This document shows positions 63,829 through 64,000 of a stretch of DNA of 64,000 nucleotides, piece by piece. Each line of letters starts with the position of its first letter. Position 1 is the stretch's first letter. The DNA lies in the IMG/VR virus record IMGVR_UViG_3300010397_000005, positions 1-64,000 of that record. One strand, given 5' to 3'. The notes under the pieces were generated by a model. That model was not told the DNA's origin, ran no database searches, and was given only the letters and a program-made list of their open reading frames with translations. Position numbers and translations under genes: made by a program. The DNA comes from a virus.

Positions 63829-64000
63829 GTTGGGAAGGTGCAATACATAGCGAGAGACAGTCAGGTGAAATTGTTCGCTTGCGTGTTGAACTTGAACGCG
63901 CCTACCAGCAAATCAAGCGATTGGAACAAAAATTAGGCGAATCTGGCCCCGGTTTTTACCAGTGTGAGTCAATGGATAGTTCCAGTCCTTATTGGATGCA
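63825..64000 (+). CDS. Coiled-coil protein, 3' truncated by the window end
   Basis: The start overlaps the previous stop (ATGA). Only 58 residues are visible: a polar start, a helix (IVRLRVELERAYQQIKRLEQKLG) and a Ser-rich end. It may be a scaffolding or head protein by position, but nothing proves that. Confidence 0.5.
   Translation, partial: MSWEGAIHSERQSGEIVRLRVELERAYQQIKRLEQKLGESGPGFYQCESMDSSSPYWM

Noticed and set aside
1-64000. Integrase, attachment site or lysogeny module
   Set aside because: Several regulators exist, but no tyrosine or serine recombinase and no tRNA-associated repeat were found, so temperate lifestyle is not supported here.

Overview
The window is part of the genome of a tailed double-stranded DNA bacteriophage with a long, non-contractile-type tail module. 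It carries terminase, an intein-split portal, a tape measure protein, tail tip and fibre proteins and a recombination and replication cassette. No integrase and no endolysin were recognised. Both ends cut genes. The major capsid and head-completion genes expected after the portal are absent and probably lie just outside. The host is probably a soil or freshwater bacterium of the Acidobacteriota type: the beta-helix protein at 10.0-12.1 kb resembles, from memory, a protein family common in Acidobacteriota genomes. That is an inference, not a search result.

Layout. 1-15.5 kb (+): tail genes (tape measure, Gp80-like fibre protein, BR0599-type hub protein, tail tip, LamG protein, beta-helix protein), then a block of small genes including a Tat-type lipoprotein and a stand-alone PAS protein. 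15.5-22.8 kb (-): a secreted Cys-rich protein, an adenine-type methyltransferase, many small overlapping genes, an HNH homing-type nuclease, and a recombination set (RusA resolvase, a DUF669-like protein, a Sak4-like ATPase, a Cas4/RecB-like nuclease). 22.9-24.6 kb (+): an HTH protein and a D5/SF3 helicase. 24.65-24.89 kb: twelve copies of GTGACAG in both orientations, the best candidate for the replication origin. 24.9-40.9 kb (-): a Pif1/RecD2-like helicase followed by about 35 small genes, many with zinc-binding Cys clusters, chained by ATGA or GTGA overlaps. 41.0-43.8 kb (+): an RHH protein, a GIY-YIG nuclease, a C5 methyltransferase and the probable small terminase. 43.9-48.5 kb (mostly -): small genes, including a sugar epimerase-like cupin. 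48.6-49.9 kb (+): large terminase. 50.0-51.6 kb (-): endonuclease VII. 51.6-52.7 kb (+): a compact cassette of XRE regulator, membrane proteins and a SLOG-domain protein. 52.9-64 kb (+): a 1457-residue protein built of 20-residue repeats, small genes, a glycosyltransferase-methyltransferase fusion, an adaptor-like protein and the portal.

Two themes stand out. First, several promoters place the -10 box only 5-10 bases before the start codon with no usable Shine-Dalgarno sequence, so their mRNAs should be leaderless. Most of these genes encode DNA-binding proteins. Second, coding is very dense. No stretch above 300 bases lacks a gene, and at least sixteen proteins under 60 residues sit between or across larger genes. 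The main non-coding segments are the iteron region (24.65-24.91 kb) and three inverted-repeat-rich segments near 50.0, 50.3 and 52.8 kb.
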